Source: Streptomyces violaceoruber
Lineage (GTDB): Bacteria > Actinomycetota > Actinomycetes > Streptomycetales > Streptomycetaceae
NCBI GenBank assembly: GCA_000720805.1
Contig: JODI01000008.1
Location: 90,366 to 154,365 of the forward strand
Reading direction: 5' to 3'
Length of the DNA stretch: 64,000 nt
Under the pieces are notes generated by a model that saw only the letters and a list, made by a program, of their open reading frames with translations, was not told the origin of the DNA and ran no database searches. Numbering within the stretch: the first letter of the stretch is position 1; each line of letters opens with the position of its first letter. Positions 8,126 through 16,886 of this stretch are shown here, one piece after another. The translations under genes and the position numbers were made by a program.

Positions 8126-10423
8126 TCAAGAGTGCAGGGGGTTGGCGATGGTGACATAGACGGACTGGGTGTCCACCGGGCCGACAAGTTCATCGAGGCC
8201 GTGGAGGCGGGTGAGCAGGTTGGCCTTGCAGCGCAGCACGGGTGAGTCGAGGAGGCGCGAGGGCAGGGTGCTGCTCAGCCGGGCCGGGCCCGAGGCCGCC
8301 CCGGTGAGGAAGCGGCGGAAGGCGGCAAGCAACAGCCGTTCGTCAACAAGGCGTTGGGAGCCGAACGCGCCGATGAGTCCCAGGACGTTGTTGATCGCGA
8401 GGTAGTAGGCAAATCGCTCGTCAGTGACCTCGTCGGAGACGAAGGTGTGGCTGTGTTCACCGATTCCGCGTAGCCGGGCGCCGAGCTCCGTGCGTCGGGA
8501 TTCGCGGAAGTAGTACCCCTGGTTGTCACGGTATCGGCCGCCGACGGGCCAACCCTCGCCGTCCAGCAGGACCAGAGTGTTCTGCTGGTGTGCCTCCAGC
8601 GCGATCCCCGCCTCCCCGTCGAGCCACAGCACCGGACGGACCACCTGTTCGAGGTAGCGCAGGAACCACTCTGCGGCGACGGCCTCTCGGGAACGGCCGG
8701 TCCGGTGGGCGAGGCGTGTGACGACTTCGGCCAGGCGGGACCGCAGTACGGGTCCACCGGATTCCTGGCTTCCGCCGAGAGCACCCGTGCGGAGATGAGG
8801 CCGGAGGGAGACGAGTCCTGCGACACAGGAAACGTCGTCCCAGGGGGTGAAGGGGTTGTGGCGGATCATCACGTCGAGTCCGGGCAGGGGATCGCCGCCC
8901 GGTCCGTCGACGGCCACCCAGGCCGGGTCGCGGACGACGTCGAACCCGGGGTGGGCGACGTGCCACTCCTTGGCCAGACCACTGCGGAGCAACCGGTGGA
9001 CCTCGACACCGCGATGGAGTTCCTTGCGGAGGTTCTCACGCCGGGAGTTGGTGATGCACAGGCCAAGAGACAACTTGAGCATGGCCGGGGCGTTGGAGCG
9101 ATGGACGGTTCGCAGAGAAGACGTGGGGTGCCATGGGGCACCGTGAGTGCCGAGGTCCTGCAGGAGCCCGGCCTCGAGCAGGGCCGCGATTTCGGGGCGG
9201 TACCGGACTTCACGCAGCTGCCAGGGGTGCAGCGGCAAGGCCGTGTAGCCGTCGGGCAACAGCAGCCCGGCTCCTGCCAGCCGGGCGGTGAGCCGGCCAG
9301 CGGCGACGGGGCGGCCGCGTTCGGTCCAGGCCGAGTCAGTGGCGAGTACGGAGGGAGCGACAGCCAGCCAGTGCAGGGGGAAGGATCCGCGCGACTCGGG
9401 TGAGTACAACCGGCCTTCGGCTTCGGAGACTCCCTCGCGGCTCTTCGGGGTGGGGTGGAAGGGGTGTCCGAGCACGAGTGCTTGTTCGGCGGTGAGGAAG
9501 AGGTCGGGGGCGTCGGCGGGATGCTTCCGGCGTTCGCTGAGGAAGGCGCCGGTTCGCCGGACGGAGTCGGCCACGCGCGCGACGAGATCGGCGGCGCCTG
9601 CGGCGGGCGCATGGGAGCGGGCGCGGACAGCGACGGAGGAAGCGGATGCAGCGCTCGCGGGGTCGGCAGATGGAGTGGTGGGGGTGGTTGTGGGAGTGCT
9701 CGCGGTAGAGGCGAAAGCGGGAGGTGAAGGGGTGTGCGGTGCCGGTGAGGGATGGGCTTTCGGCCCCTTGACCCCCGTGTGACTGAGGGAGGCGAGGCCC
9801 AGGGCTGTGTCGTTGAGCGTTTCCCTGGTGAGCAGCGCGGCGACCGTCACGGCGTCCGCAGGCGTTGACTGGTCGGAGTTTCCGGCGAGGTGTGGGAGAC
9901 CGAAGCGGTGCCATCCCGTTGGTGACCAGTAGTGGACGGGGGCGAGGAGAGCTGTGCCGCTGGCCGGGAGTGGGATGCGGAGGATGCCGTTGTCGGGGGC
10001 GGCGAGGAGGTTGGCCTCACGTACCCAGCAACGGAGCAGGTTCTCCACAGCGGCGGCCTCGGCTGCGGTGTTCGGGTCCGGGTGCTGCAAGAGGTCCAGT
10101 GCATCGCCGCGAAACCCGCCCACCGGGGCGCTGTCCTGGACCGACGTTGCCCTCGGCGTCGGGGGGCTCTTCTCTCCTCCGGGCGAGGCGGTTCCCTCTG
10201 GAGCCGAGGGCTCCGCCGGCCTCCGATCGGCCCGCGCGGCGGCCGGCGGTGCGGATGGTGTGCAAGGTGCGGATGGTGCGGCAACTGGCACGGCGGCCGG
10301 CGGGAACGGTGGCCGGCGGGAGTGGGGGACACGGTCGTCGGAAAGGTCTGGTGACATCGTGCCGGAAGAGCCCGCTGAGGGGATGGCGGCGGTGTCGGTG
10401 CCGGGGGTGAAGCTGGCGTTCAA
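8126..10423 (-). CDS. NIS siderophore synthetase, IucA/IucC family
   Basis: ATP-dependent synthetase that condenses citrate or another carboxylic acid with an amine or hydroxylamine in NRPS-independent siderophore assembly. Motifs seen include GHPFHPTPKSREG (ATP-binding HPxHPxxK, about residue 315), KLSLGLCITNSRREN, ALEAHQQNTLV and RDNQGYYF, with a FhuF-like C-terminal region. At 765 residues it is well above the usual ~600; the excess is a Pro/Ala-rich N-terminal extension (~110 residues) and an Ala/Ser/Thr/Pro-rich insert near 225-275. The start is TTG at 10423, supported by GAGGA eight bases upstream. It lies between the acetyltransferase and the aminotransferase genes. Confidence 0.93.
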   Translation of the reverse strand: MNASFTPGTDTAAIPSAGSSGTMSPDLSDDRVPHSRRPPFPPAAVPVAAPSAPCTPSAPPAAARADRRPAEPSAPEGTASPGGEKSPPTPRATSVQDSAPVGGFRGDALDLLQHPDPNTAAEAAAVENLLRCWVREANLLAAPDNGILRIPLPASGTALLAPVHYWSPTGWHRFGLPHLAGNSDQSTPADAVTVAALLTRETLNDTALGLASLSHTGVKGPKAHPSPAPHTPSPPAFASTASTPTTTPTTPSADPASAASASSVAVRARSHAPAAGAADLVARVADSVRRTGAFLSERRKHPADAPDLFLTAEQALVLGHPFHPTPKSREGVSEAEGRLYSPESRGSFPLHWLAVAPSVLATDSAWTERGRPVAAGRLTARLAGAGLLLPDGYTALPLHPWQLREVRYRPEIAALLEAGLLQDLGTHGAPWHPTSSLRTVHRSNAPAMLKLSLGLCITNSRRENLRKELHRGVEVHRLLRSGLAKEWHVAHPGFDVVRDPAWVAVDGPGGDPLPGLDVMIRHNPFTPWDDVSCVAGLVSLRPHLRTGALGGSQESGGPVLRSRLAEVVTRLAHRTGRSREAVAAEWFLRYLEQVVRPVLWLDGEAGIALEAHQQNTLVLLDGEGWPVGGRYRDNQGYYFRESRRTELGARLRGIGEHSHTFVSDEVTDERFAYYLAINNVLGLIGAFGSQRLVDERLLLAAFRRFLTGAASGPARLSSTLPSRLLDSPVLRCKANLLTRLHGLDELVGPVDTQSVYVTIANPLHS

Positions 10424-11148
10424 AGGCGTGATCCTCAGGATGGTGCTGGCTCGTGCAGCTGGGGTGATTCGGCGTCGTGGTGGAGCAAGAGCGGGCGCGG
10501 GCCGGGCGTTGCAGAGAGGGAAACAGCGGGCGAGGGGTTCGATGGGAGGTGAGCGATGTTCGGGGCCACTCAGTCAGCGAAGGATGCCGAGCACCCGGGT
10601 CCGGACGTCCGGGTATGTGCCACCGAGCCAGTGCGCCCGCACGGGCCCACACGGACGCACCATCCGGCGCGAACGCAGAACGCGGCCTCGGCTCATGATC
10701 CGGCGTGGGGATACGCGTTCGCGTGGGCGCCCGGGCAGCCTCGTGGGCCCATGCAGGCGGACCGACGCTCGCGGACGCACGACCCGGCACGGGTGCGCCG
10801 AGCCGCACGGACGCACAGCTCGGCATGTCGCGCGAGGAGCACCCTCGAACGGACGGCGCCGGTGACCCCGAGGTCTCCCCATGAGCGACTCGACGGTTGC
10901 GCCACGGCGCAGCCGCCGGGTTCCGACCGCGGGCCCTGTCATCGCGCTGGGGCACATCAGCCCGCGCCCGCCCGCAGGGCGAAGCCGTGGCACGGATCTG
11001 CCGGTACGCACAAGCCGACAGCGACACACCAATCCTTGAATACACACAAGCCCACGGCGACGCACGGGCCTGCGCATGCGCATCCGCCCATCGCGACACA
11101 CCAACCCGCGCATACGCGCAACTCCGTACCGACACGGACACCCCACCC

Positions 11149-11256
11149 CACCCGGACGTACAAGCCCACCCGGACGTACAAGCCCACCCGGACGCACGAG
11201 CCAACCCGGACGCACGAGCCAACCCGGACGCACAAACCCACCCGGACGCACGAACT
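11149..11256. repeat. 18-bp tandem repeat (six units) in the siderophore locus
   Basis: Six consecutive 18-bp units of the type cacccggacgtacaagcc; units 1 and 2 are identical, the others differ at 1-5 positions. The whole 873-bp gap (10424-11296) between the synthetase and aminotransferase genes is rich in degenerate copies of cggacgca. Long open frames cross it on both strands but translate to monotonous repeats (Thr-His-Lys-Pro or Val-Arg-Val-Gly types) with no start-site signal, so I treat it as non-coding. Confidence 0.85.
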
Positions 11257-11296
11257 CCCTTGGAGACGAAGGGGGACATCCTTCGCTCCGCCCCGC

Positions 11297-12922
11297 TCAC
11301 CTTTGGTGCTGCTTTTCGCCGCGGGCGTGACTGCGGGCCACCGTCTCCACCGCGTCGGTCAGGCGGTCCAGAACGGCTGCCGTCTGCTCGTCACTGATCG
11401 TCAGCGGAGGAAGCAGTCGTACGACGCTGGCGTGACGTCCCCCGAGGCCGACGATCAAGCCGCGGCGCAGACATTCCTGTTGGACGGCGGCCGCGAGTTC
11501 GGGGGCGGCGGGACGAGGTGCGCGGGCATGCTCCGGCGCCTTGCCCCGCACCGCATCACACGCCCCCTCAAGGCCGGCCCAGGGGCCGCCAACGCCACGC
11601 AGCTCACCAGCGCCCTGGAAATCCCCGCCGCGCTCGGAGCCCGTCTCTCCTTCTCCTTCTCCCCCTCCTTCTCCCCCTCCTTCTCCCTCTCCCACCATCT
11701 CCACCCCGATCATCAACCCCCGCCCTCGCACCTCCCCGATCACCGAGAACTGCCGGGCCAGTTCGCTGAGTTGGGTCAGCAGGCAGGAGCCCAGGGTGGC
11801 CGCGCGCTCGGCGAGGTGGTTTTCGCGGACGTAGGCCAAGGTTGCCGTTCCCGCGGCCATGGCGAGTTGGTTACCGCGGAAGGTGCCTGCGTGGGCGCCG
11901 GGCTCCCCCACGTCGAGGTCGTCGCGGTAGACCACTACGGCCAGGGGCAGGCTGCCACCGATGGCCTTGGAGAGGACCATCACGTCGGGAGTGACGCCGC
12001 TGTGTTCCACCGCCCAGAAGGCTCCCGTGCGGCCGACGCCGGTCTGGACCTCGTCGGCGATGAGGGGGATGGAGCGGGCGGCGGTGATCTGCCGCATGCG
12101 CCGCATCCACTCGTCCGGTGCGGGGATCACCCCGCCCTCGCCCTGCACGGGTTCGAGGATCATGCCCGCGGACAGCGGGACGCCCGGCTCGGGGTCGTCG
12201 AGGACGGACTCGGTCCAGCGGGCGGCGAGTTCGGCGCCATGGGTGCCGCCGACACCGAAGGGGCAGCGGTAGTCCTGCGGAAAGGGGAGGCGTGTGACCC
12301 GCATGTCGAAGGCGTCGTCGGACGCTTCGAAGGCCCCGGCGGTCGTTCCGCGGTAGGCACCGGTGAAGGCGAGCAGGCCGTTGCGGCCGGTGGCAGTACG
12401 GACAAGCTTGACGGCGGCTTCCACCGCGTCCGTTCCGGCCGGTCCGCAGAACTGCACTCGCGCGCGGTCGGCGAGTCCGGGTGGCAGGGTGCGGAACAAC
12501 TCGGTGGTGAACGCGTCCGTGACGGGGGTCGCCAGATCGAGTGCGTGCAGCGGGGCCCCGGAGTCGATGACCTTGCGGATCGCCTCCAGGACAACGGGAT
12601 GGTTGTGCCCGAGAGCAAGCGTTCCCGCGCCTGACAAGCAGTCCAGGTAACGGCGGCCGTCCGCGCCCTCGATGGTCAGCCCGCGCGCCCGCACCGGGAC
12701 GATCGGCAGGGCTCGCGCGTAGGTGCGCGCCGCCGACTCACGCGCCGCCTGGCGCTTCAGAGCACCCTCGTACGCGGGACGCTCCCCTGCCGGCCTACCC
12801 GCGAGCACCCCGGCAGCCGCACCGGAGCGCCTCACCCCACCACCACCGCCGAGCGCGGAAGCGGCGGCCACGTCGATGCTGTCCGCGGTGGTCTCCTCGG
12901 GCGGTGTCTCGGTCACGGCCAC
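11297..12922 (-). CDS. Class III PLP aminotransferase, diaminobutyrate-2-oxoglutarate type (RhbA/EctB-like)
   Basis: Likely converts aspartate semialdehyde and glutamate to 2,4-diaminobutyrate, a siderophore precursor. Class III hallmarks are visible: SGAGTLALGHNHP, FCGPAGTDAVEAAVKL, EPVQGEGGV, ADEVQTGVGRTG, and the PLP lysine in VLSKAIGGSLPL. The 541-residue reading starts at GTG 12922 with GGGGAG upstream; GTG 12916 is an alternative. Unusual: about residues 410-470 are a Gly/Glu-rich insertion encoded by a (ctcctt/ctcccc)-type simple repeat at 11645-11692, followed by non-conserved sequence, before the C-terminal domain resumes. First gene of the siderophore unit. Confidence 0.88.
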   Translation of the reverse strand: MAVTETPPEETTADSIDVAAASALGGGGGVRRSGAAAGVLAGRPAGERPAYEGALKRQAARESAARTYARALPIVPVRARGLTIEGADGRRYLDCLSGAGTLALGHNHPVVLEAIRKVIDSGAPLHALDLATPVTDAFTTELFRTLPPGLADRARVQFCGPAGTDAVEAAVKLVRTATGRNGLLAFTGAYRGTTAGAFEASDDAFDMRVTRLPFPQDYRCPFGVGGTHGAELAARWTESVLDDPEPGVPLSAGMILEPVQGEGGVIPAPDEWMRRMRQITAARSIPLIADEVQTGVGRTGAFWAVEHSGVTPDVMVLSKAIGGSLPLAVVVYRDDLDVGEPGAHAGTFRGNQLAMAAGTATLAYVRENHLAERAATLGSCLLTQLSELARQFSVIGEVRGRGLMIGVEMVGEGEGGGEGGGEGEGETGSERGGDFQGAGELRGVGGPWAGLEGACDAVRGKAPEHARAPRPAAPELAAAVQQECLRRGLIVGLGGRHASVVRLLPPLTISDEQTAAVLDRLTDAVETVARSHARGEKQHQR

Positions 12923-13248
12923 GGTTCTCCCCGTCCTCCCGCTGTCCAGGGGCGTGCGGTTCCTCGCGTCCTCGCCCGCCCCGACATACGAAACCCCGGG
13001 AGTCTTCACTCGAAAACGCCGGAGAATCGGGCACAGGAGACCCGACCGACCACCACCGGCAGCAAGTCCCCACCGCTACCAACCCCGAGCCCGCCACCGG
13101 GTTACGGGTTACCTCAAAATCCTTGCCGTGACGAACCCTCTGCGGCCGGGCGCGCGTACGGGCACGTCCTGCCGCAGGACTACCGCTGCGGGGTACGCGT
13201 GCGCACAAGAGGACCTCATGAAGCCTCATACCTGAGGAGGACATCAGC
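12923..13248. other. Gene-free divergent region upstream of the siderophore unit
   Basis: Presumably holds the promoters of the aminotransferase gene (minus) and the MMPL gene (plus). A GGTTACGGGTTACCTC stretch near 13100 is reminiscent of half an iron box but its half-sites are wrongly spaced. No gene was seen. Confidence 0.5.
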
Positions 13249-13363
13249 ATGTCACCTCATGCAGCGTCACCAAGTGACAGTGCGAGCAGGGGCACGATGA
13301 CTCGGCACCTCCTTCACGTCAGGCTGGCCGTCCACCCAAGACCAGACCTGGAGACCCTTTCTC
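13249..13363 (+). other. Possible short upstream reading frame with strong ribosome binding site
   Basis: ATG at 13249 follows AGGAGG with an 8-base spacer, the best Shine-Dalgarno sequence in this region. The frame (MSPHAASPSDSASRGTMTRH...) runs out of frame into the MMPL gene up to 13677. Its distal part is a shadow of that gene, so only the start looks meaningful. It could be a leader that couples translation, or chance. Confidence 0.3.
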
Positions 13364-15595
13364 GTGGCTACCTTGCTCCATCGGTTGGGCCGGACCGCCT
13401 TCCGGCGTCGCTGGCTCGTGACGTTGCTGTGGGCGGTGATCGTCGGCACCGTCGGTCTCGGCGCCGCCAAGGCCCCCGCCGCGGCCGACAACGGCACGTC
13501 CTTCATGCCGGGCATCGAGGCACAGAAGGCGTTCGACCTGATCGGGGAGCGTTTTCCGGGCGCGGACGCCGACGCCGCCAACGCTCGGATCGTCTTCATC
13601 GCACCCGACGGGGAGAAGGTGACCGCGGCCGACAACCGCACGGCCATCGACACCCTCGTGACCAAAGCGGCCGATGAGCCCCAGGTCGCCGGTGCCGTGA
13701 ACCCGTTCACGGCAGACGCGGTGAGCGAGGACGGCTCCACCGCCTACGCCACGGTGAACTACAAGGTGAAGGCCGACGATCTCACCGACGCCGGCAAGAC
13801 GGCTCTGGAGAAGGCCATCGACGAGGCCCGCGCCTCGGGCCTCACGGTTGAGGTCGGAGGCACCGCGCTGGCCACCGCGCCTGCGGCCGGGGGTTCTTCG
13901 GAGGCCATCGGCATCGCCCTCGCCGCCGTCGTCCTGCTGATCACCTTCGGATCCCTGGCGGCTGCCGGCCTGCCCCTGCTCACCGCCGCCGTCGGGGTGG
14001 GGGTGAGCATGGCCTGCGTCATGGCGCTGGGCAGCACCTTCGGCCTTTCCCTGACCACCGGGACGCTCGCCACGATGCTCGGGCTCGCGGTCGGCATCGA
14101 CTACGCCCTGTTCGTGGTCTCCCGCTACCGGGAGGAACGTGCGAACGGACACGGGCCGCACGAGGCGACCGGCCTCGCAGTCGGCACGGCCGGCTCCGCC
14201 GTGGTCTTCGCGGGACTGACAGTCGTCATCGCGCTGGCCGGCCTGTCGGTGATCGGTGTTCCGATGCTGACGAAGATGGGCCTGTGCGCCGCGGGCGCCG
14301 TGGTCGTGGCTGTCCTGATCGCCCTGACACTGGTACCGGCGCTGCTCGGAATGTGGCCCGACGCCGTACTCTCCCGCACCGAGCGCAAGCGCGGACTCGT
14401 GACCGGTCAGCGTACTGACGGCCCGTCCAACGGCGGGTCCCGGTGGGCGCGGTTCGTGCTGCGCCGCCCCGTGGCCGTGCTGATGGCGTGCATCGCGGGC
14501 CTGGGCGCCCTCGCGCTGCCTGCCGCGCACCTCGAACTGGGCATGCCGGGAGAGGAGTCCAAGCCCACCTCGTCGACGGAGCGGCGCGCCTACGACGCTC
14601 TCGCGGACGGCTTCGGTGCGGGCTTCAACGGGCCCCTGACGGTCGTCGTGGACGTCAAGGACATAGCTGAGCCGAAGGAGGCCGTGAGCCGGATCGCCCA
14701 GGAGATCGGCGGTACGAACGGGGTCGTGTCCGTCTCTTCCGCCCGCTTCAACGCGGCAGGTGACGCCGCGCTCTTCTCCGCGGTTCCGGCCACCGGTCCG
14801 AACGACGAGGACACCAAGAACCTCGTGCAGACCATCCGTGCCGAACGTGCGGAGCTGGAGCGGGAGACGGGGGCGACGTTCGAGGTCACCGGCAGTACCG
14901 CGATGAACATCGATGTCGCGCAGGCGCTGCAGGACGCACTCATTCCGTACCTGGCCGTCATCATCGGTCTGGCCCTGCTCCTCCTCCTGGTGGTCTTCCG
15001 CTCGGTGCTCGTGCCCGTCAAGGCCGCTGTCGGGTTCCTGCTGTCGGTTCTGGCGGCCCTCGGCGCGGTCGTGGCGGTCTTCCAGTGGGGCTGGGGCGCG
15101 GAACTGCTGGGTGTGGAGCAGGAGGGTCCGATCATGAGCCTGATGCCCATCTTCCTCGTGGGCATCGTCTTCGGCCTGGCCATGGACTACGAGGTCTTTC
15201 TCGTCTCCCGTATGCGGGAGGCGTACGTCCGCGGAGACCGGCCCGCCCAGGCCATCGTCACCGGCTTCCGGCACAGCGCGCGGGTGGTCGTCGCCGCGGC
15301 GGTGATCATGATGGCCGTCTTCTCCGGTTTCATCGGCTCGGGCGAGTCGATGATCAAGACCATCGGCTTCGGTCTCGCCGTCGCGGTGCTGTTCGATGCC
15401 GTCGTCGTGCGCATGGCGCTCGTGCCCGCGGTGCTGGCCCTGCTCGGCGACAAGGCGTGGTGGCTGCCTCACTGGCTCGACAGGGTGCTGCCACGCGTGG
15501 ACGTCGAGGGCTCCGCGCTCACCGCGCATCCCGCGCAGGGCGCCGGACCGGCGAACAGCGAGCCCGCACCGTCGCAGGAGCCGGCCCGTACCTGA
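13364..15595 (+). CDS. MMPL/RND-superfamily exporter
   Basis: Integral membrane transporter of the MmpL type, usually exporting lipids, antibiotics or other hydrophobic compounds with the proton gradient. The 743-residue protein has two repeats, each with one membrane helix (first at RRRWLVTLLWAVIVGTVG, ~15-32), a large extracytoplasmic loop and five clustered helices; the conserved GLAVGIDYALFVVSRYREER and GLAMDYEVFLVSRMREAY stretches mark the two MMPL cores. GTG at 13364 has GGAG ten bases upstream. Pro/Ala-rich tail. It is separated from the following sensor kinase by a strong hairpin. The substrate cannot be deduced. Confidence 0.92.
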   Translation: MATLLHRLGRTAFRRRWLVTLLWAVIVGTVGLGAAKAPAAADNGTSFMPGIEAQKAFDLIGERFPGADADAANARIVFIAPDGEKVTAADNRTAIDTLVTKAADEPQVAGAVNPFTADAVSEDGSTAYATVNYKVKADDLTDAGKTALEKAIDEARASGLTVEVGGTALATAPAAGGSSEAIGIALAAVVLLITFGSLAAAGLPLLTAAVGVGVSMACVMALGSTFGLSLTTGTLATMLGLAVGIDYALFVVSRYREERANGHGPHEATGLAVGTAGSAVVFAGLTVVIALAGLSVIGVPMLTKMGLCAAGAVVVAVLIALTLVPALLGMWPDAVLSRTERKRGLVTGQRTDGPSNGGSRWARFVLRRPVAVLMACIAGLGALALPAAHLELGMPGEESKPTSSTERRAYDALADGFGAGFNGPLTVVVDVKDIAEPKEAVSRIAQEIGGTNGVVSVSSARFNAAGDAALFSAVPATGPNDEDTKNLVQTIRAERAELERETGATFEVTGSTAMNIDVAQALQDALIPYLAVIIGLALLLLLVVFRSVLVPVKAAVGFLLSVLAALGAVVAVFQWGWGAELLGVEQEGPIMSLMPIFLVGIVFGLAMDYEVFLVSRMREAYVRGDRPAQAIVTGFRHSARVVVAAAVIMMAVFSGFIGSGESMIKTIGFGLAVAVLFDAVVVRMALVPAVLALLGDKAWWLPHWLDRVLPRVDVEGSALTAHPAQGAGPANSEPAPSQEPART

Positions 15596-15602
15596 CGTGC
15601 GT

Positions 15603-15658
15603 CACATACCCCCAGGTCGCGGCAGCTGCACCACGGCGGCGCGGCCTGGGGGTGTGTG
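15603..15658 (+). terminator. Hairpin between MMPL gene and sensor kinase
   Basis: Arms 15603-15621 and 15640-15658 form a 19-bp stem with two G-U pairs and an 18-base loop, starting 7 bp after the MMPL stop codon. Confidence 0.65.
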
Positions 15659-15692
15659 AGTATTTCTGCCCCTGGACCTGTCGCGGAGTGTG

Positions 15693-16886
15693 ATGAGCAC
15701 AAGCTGGCAGCGCCGCGCAGCGACCCGCCCGAAGGCCGTCGAGGCCGCGGCGCTGGCTCTGCTGTTCGGCTGCACCGTCTCCGGCGTCCTCCTCACCCGG
15801 GCGGTCATGTCCGAGCCGCTGGCCGTGGGGCCCGGCATCGCCCTGTCCGCGGTCGCCTGTACCGCGCTGCGCTGGAGGAGCAGCCGCCCGCTTCACGTCC
15901 TCGCGGCGGCCACCCTGTGCACCATGGCCCAGGGCGCACTCGGCTACCTCCTGACACCGCTGCTCATGGGCCCGCTCCTGATCGCGCAGTACTCCACCAG
16001 TGCGCAGGCACCCCGCCGAACCACCTGGAACAGTGCGCTGACGGCCGCCGGCTGCATGGTCGTCACCGGGCTGTTCCTCACCTCGTTCCGCGACTCCCTG
16101 ATCCTGTCCATCGTCAACCCGGCGGGATGGGTTCTGCTGTCCGCGGCTTTCGGCAGCTACATCCGGGTACGCCGCGAGTACGCCGCGGCCCGTGCGGACC
16201 ACGCCGACCGTCAGCGCGAGGAAGAAGCGCGTCACCGCGTGATCCAGGAGCGGATGCGCATCGCACGGGAACTTCATGACGTGGTTGCCCACCATCTGAC
16301 CCTGGCCAACGCCCAGGCCGGCACCGCGGCCCACCTCTCCCGGACCGACCCCGACCAGGCGTTCGAGATCATCGGCAAGCTGCCGGAGACCACGGCCGCG
16401 GCACTGCGCGAACTCAAGGCCACCGTGGGACTCCTGCGCGAGGACACCGACACCGCGGACGACGTGACCCCCGCACCAGGACTGCAGCAGCTGCCCGTCC
16501 TGGTCGACGCCTGCTCGGCGGCCGGCCTTGAGGTGTCCGTCACCGTCGAGGGGCAGCCCCGCCGGCTCACGCCTGGCCTCGACCTGACTGCCTACCGGGT
16601 CGTCCAGGAAGCTCTCACCAACGTCACCAAGCATGCCGCCACCCGCACGGCACAGGTCCGTATCGCCTACACCCCCCACTACCTGACCCTGACCATCACC
16701 AACGAAGCCGCTCCCGACCCCCGAGGGGCCGCCCCCGGCTCCGGACGCGGATTCGGTCTGCTCGGTATGCGTGAGCGCGCCCTGTCCACAGGCGGCACCT
16801 TCAGTGCCGGCCGGCGCCCGCAGGGCGGCTTCGAAGTCGCCTGCTCCCTTCCGCTCCACAGTCCCGACGAAAGCGCCGTCCCATGA
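15693..16886 (+). CDS. Two-component sensor histidine kinase, NarL-partner (HisKA_3) class
   Basis: Membrane sensor kinase that phosphorylates the response regulator encoded next to it. Four to five membrane helices occupy about residues 15-160, followed by a short coiled coil (REYAAARADHADRQREEEARH). The phosphoacceptor His lies in RIARELHDVVAHHL, and the ATPase domain has the N box EALTNVTKHA and G boxes near GRGFGLLGMRERA. ATG at 15693 is used, with GGAG upstream; GTG 15690 is equally possible. Its TGA overlaps the ATG of the regulator by four bases. The signal sensed is unknown. Confidence 0.93.
   Translation: MSTSWQRRAATRPKAVEAAALALLFGCTVSGVLLTRAVMSEPLAVGPGIALSAVACTALRWRSSRPLHVLAAATLCTMAQGALGYLLTPLLMGPLLIAQYSTSAQAPRRTTWNSALTAAGCMVVTGLFLTSFRDSLILSIVNPAGWVLLSAAFGSYIRVRREYAAARADHADRQREEEARHRVIQERMRIARELHDVVAHHLTLANAQAGTAAHLSRTDPDQAFEIIGKLPETTAAALRELKATVGLLREDTDTADDVTPAPGLQQLPVLVDACSAAGLEVSVTVEGQPRRLTPGLDLTAYRVVQEALTNVTKHAATRTAQVRIAYTPHYLTLTITNEAAPDPRGAAPGSGRGFGLLGMRERALSTGGTFSAGRRPQGGFEVACSLPLHSPDESAVP

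Noticed and set aside
11149..11256. CRISPR-like array
   Set aside because: Units are contiguous with no unique spacers and there are no cas genes in the window. The same applies to the 60-, 44- and 23-bp arrays.
10017..11300. 427-codon minus-strand frame covering the 18-bp repeat array
   Set aside because: It overlaps the synthetase start in another frame and translates mostly to repeats; no ribosome binding site.
10556..12634. 692-codon plus-strand frame through the siderophore gap and over the aminotransferase gene
   Set aside because: The distal part is antisense to a clearly recognisable enzyme and the proximal part is repeat-derived.
13090..13115. DmdR/IdeR iron box upstream of the siderophore unit
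   Set aside because: Half-sites AGGTAA and GTAACC are present but separated by one base too many and flanked by mismatches; not good enough to annotate.
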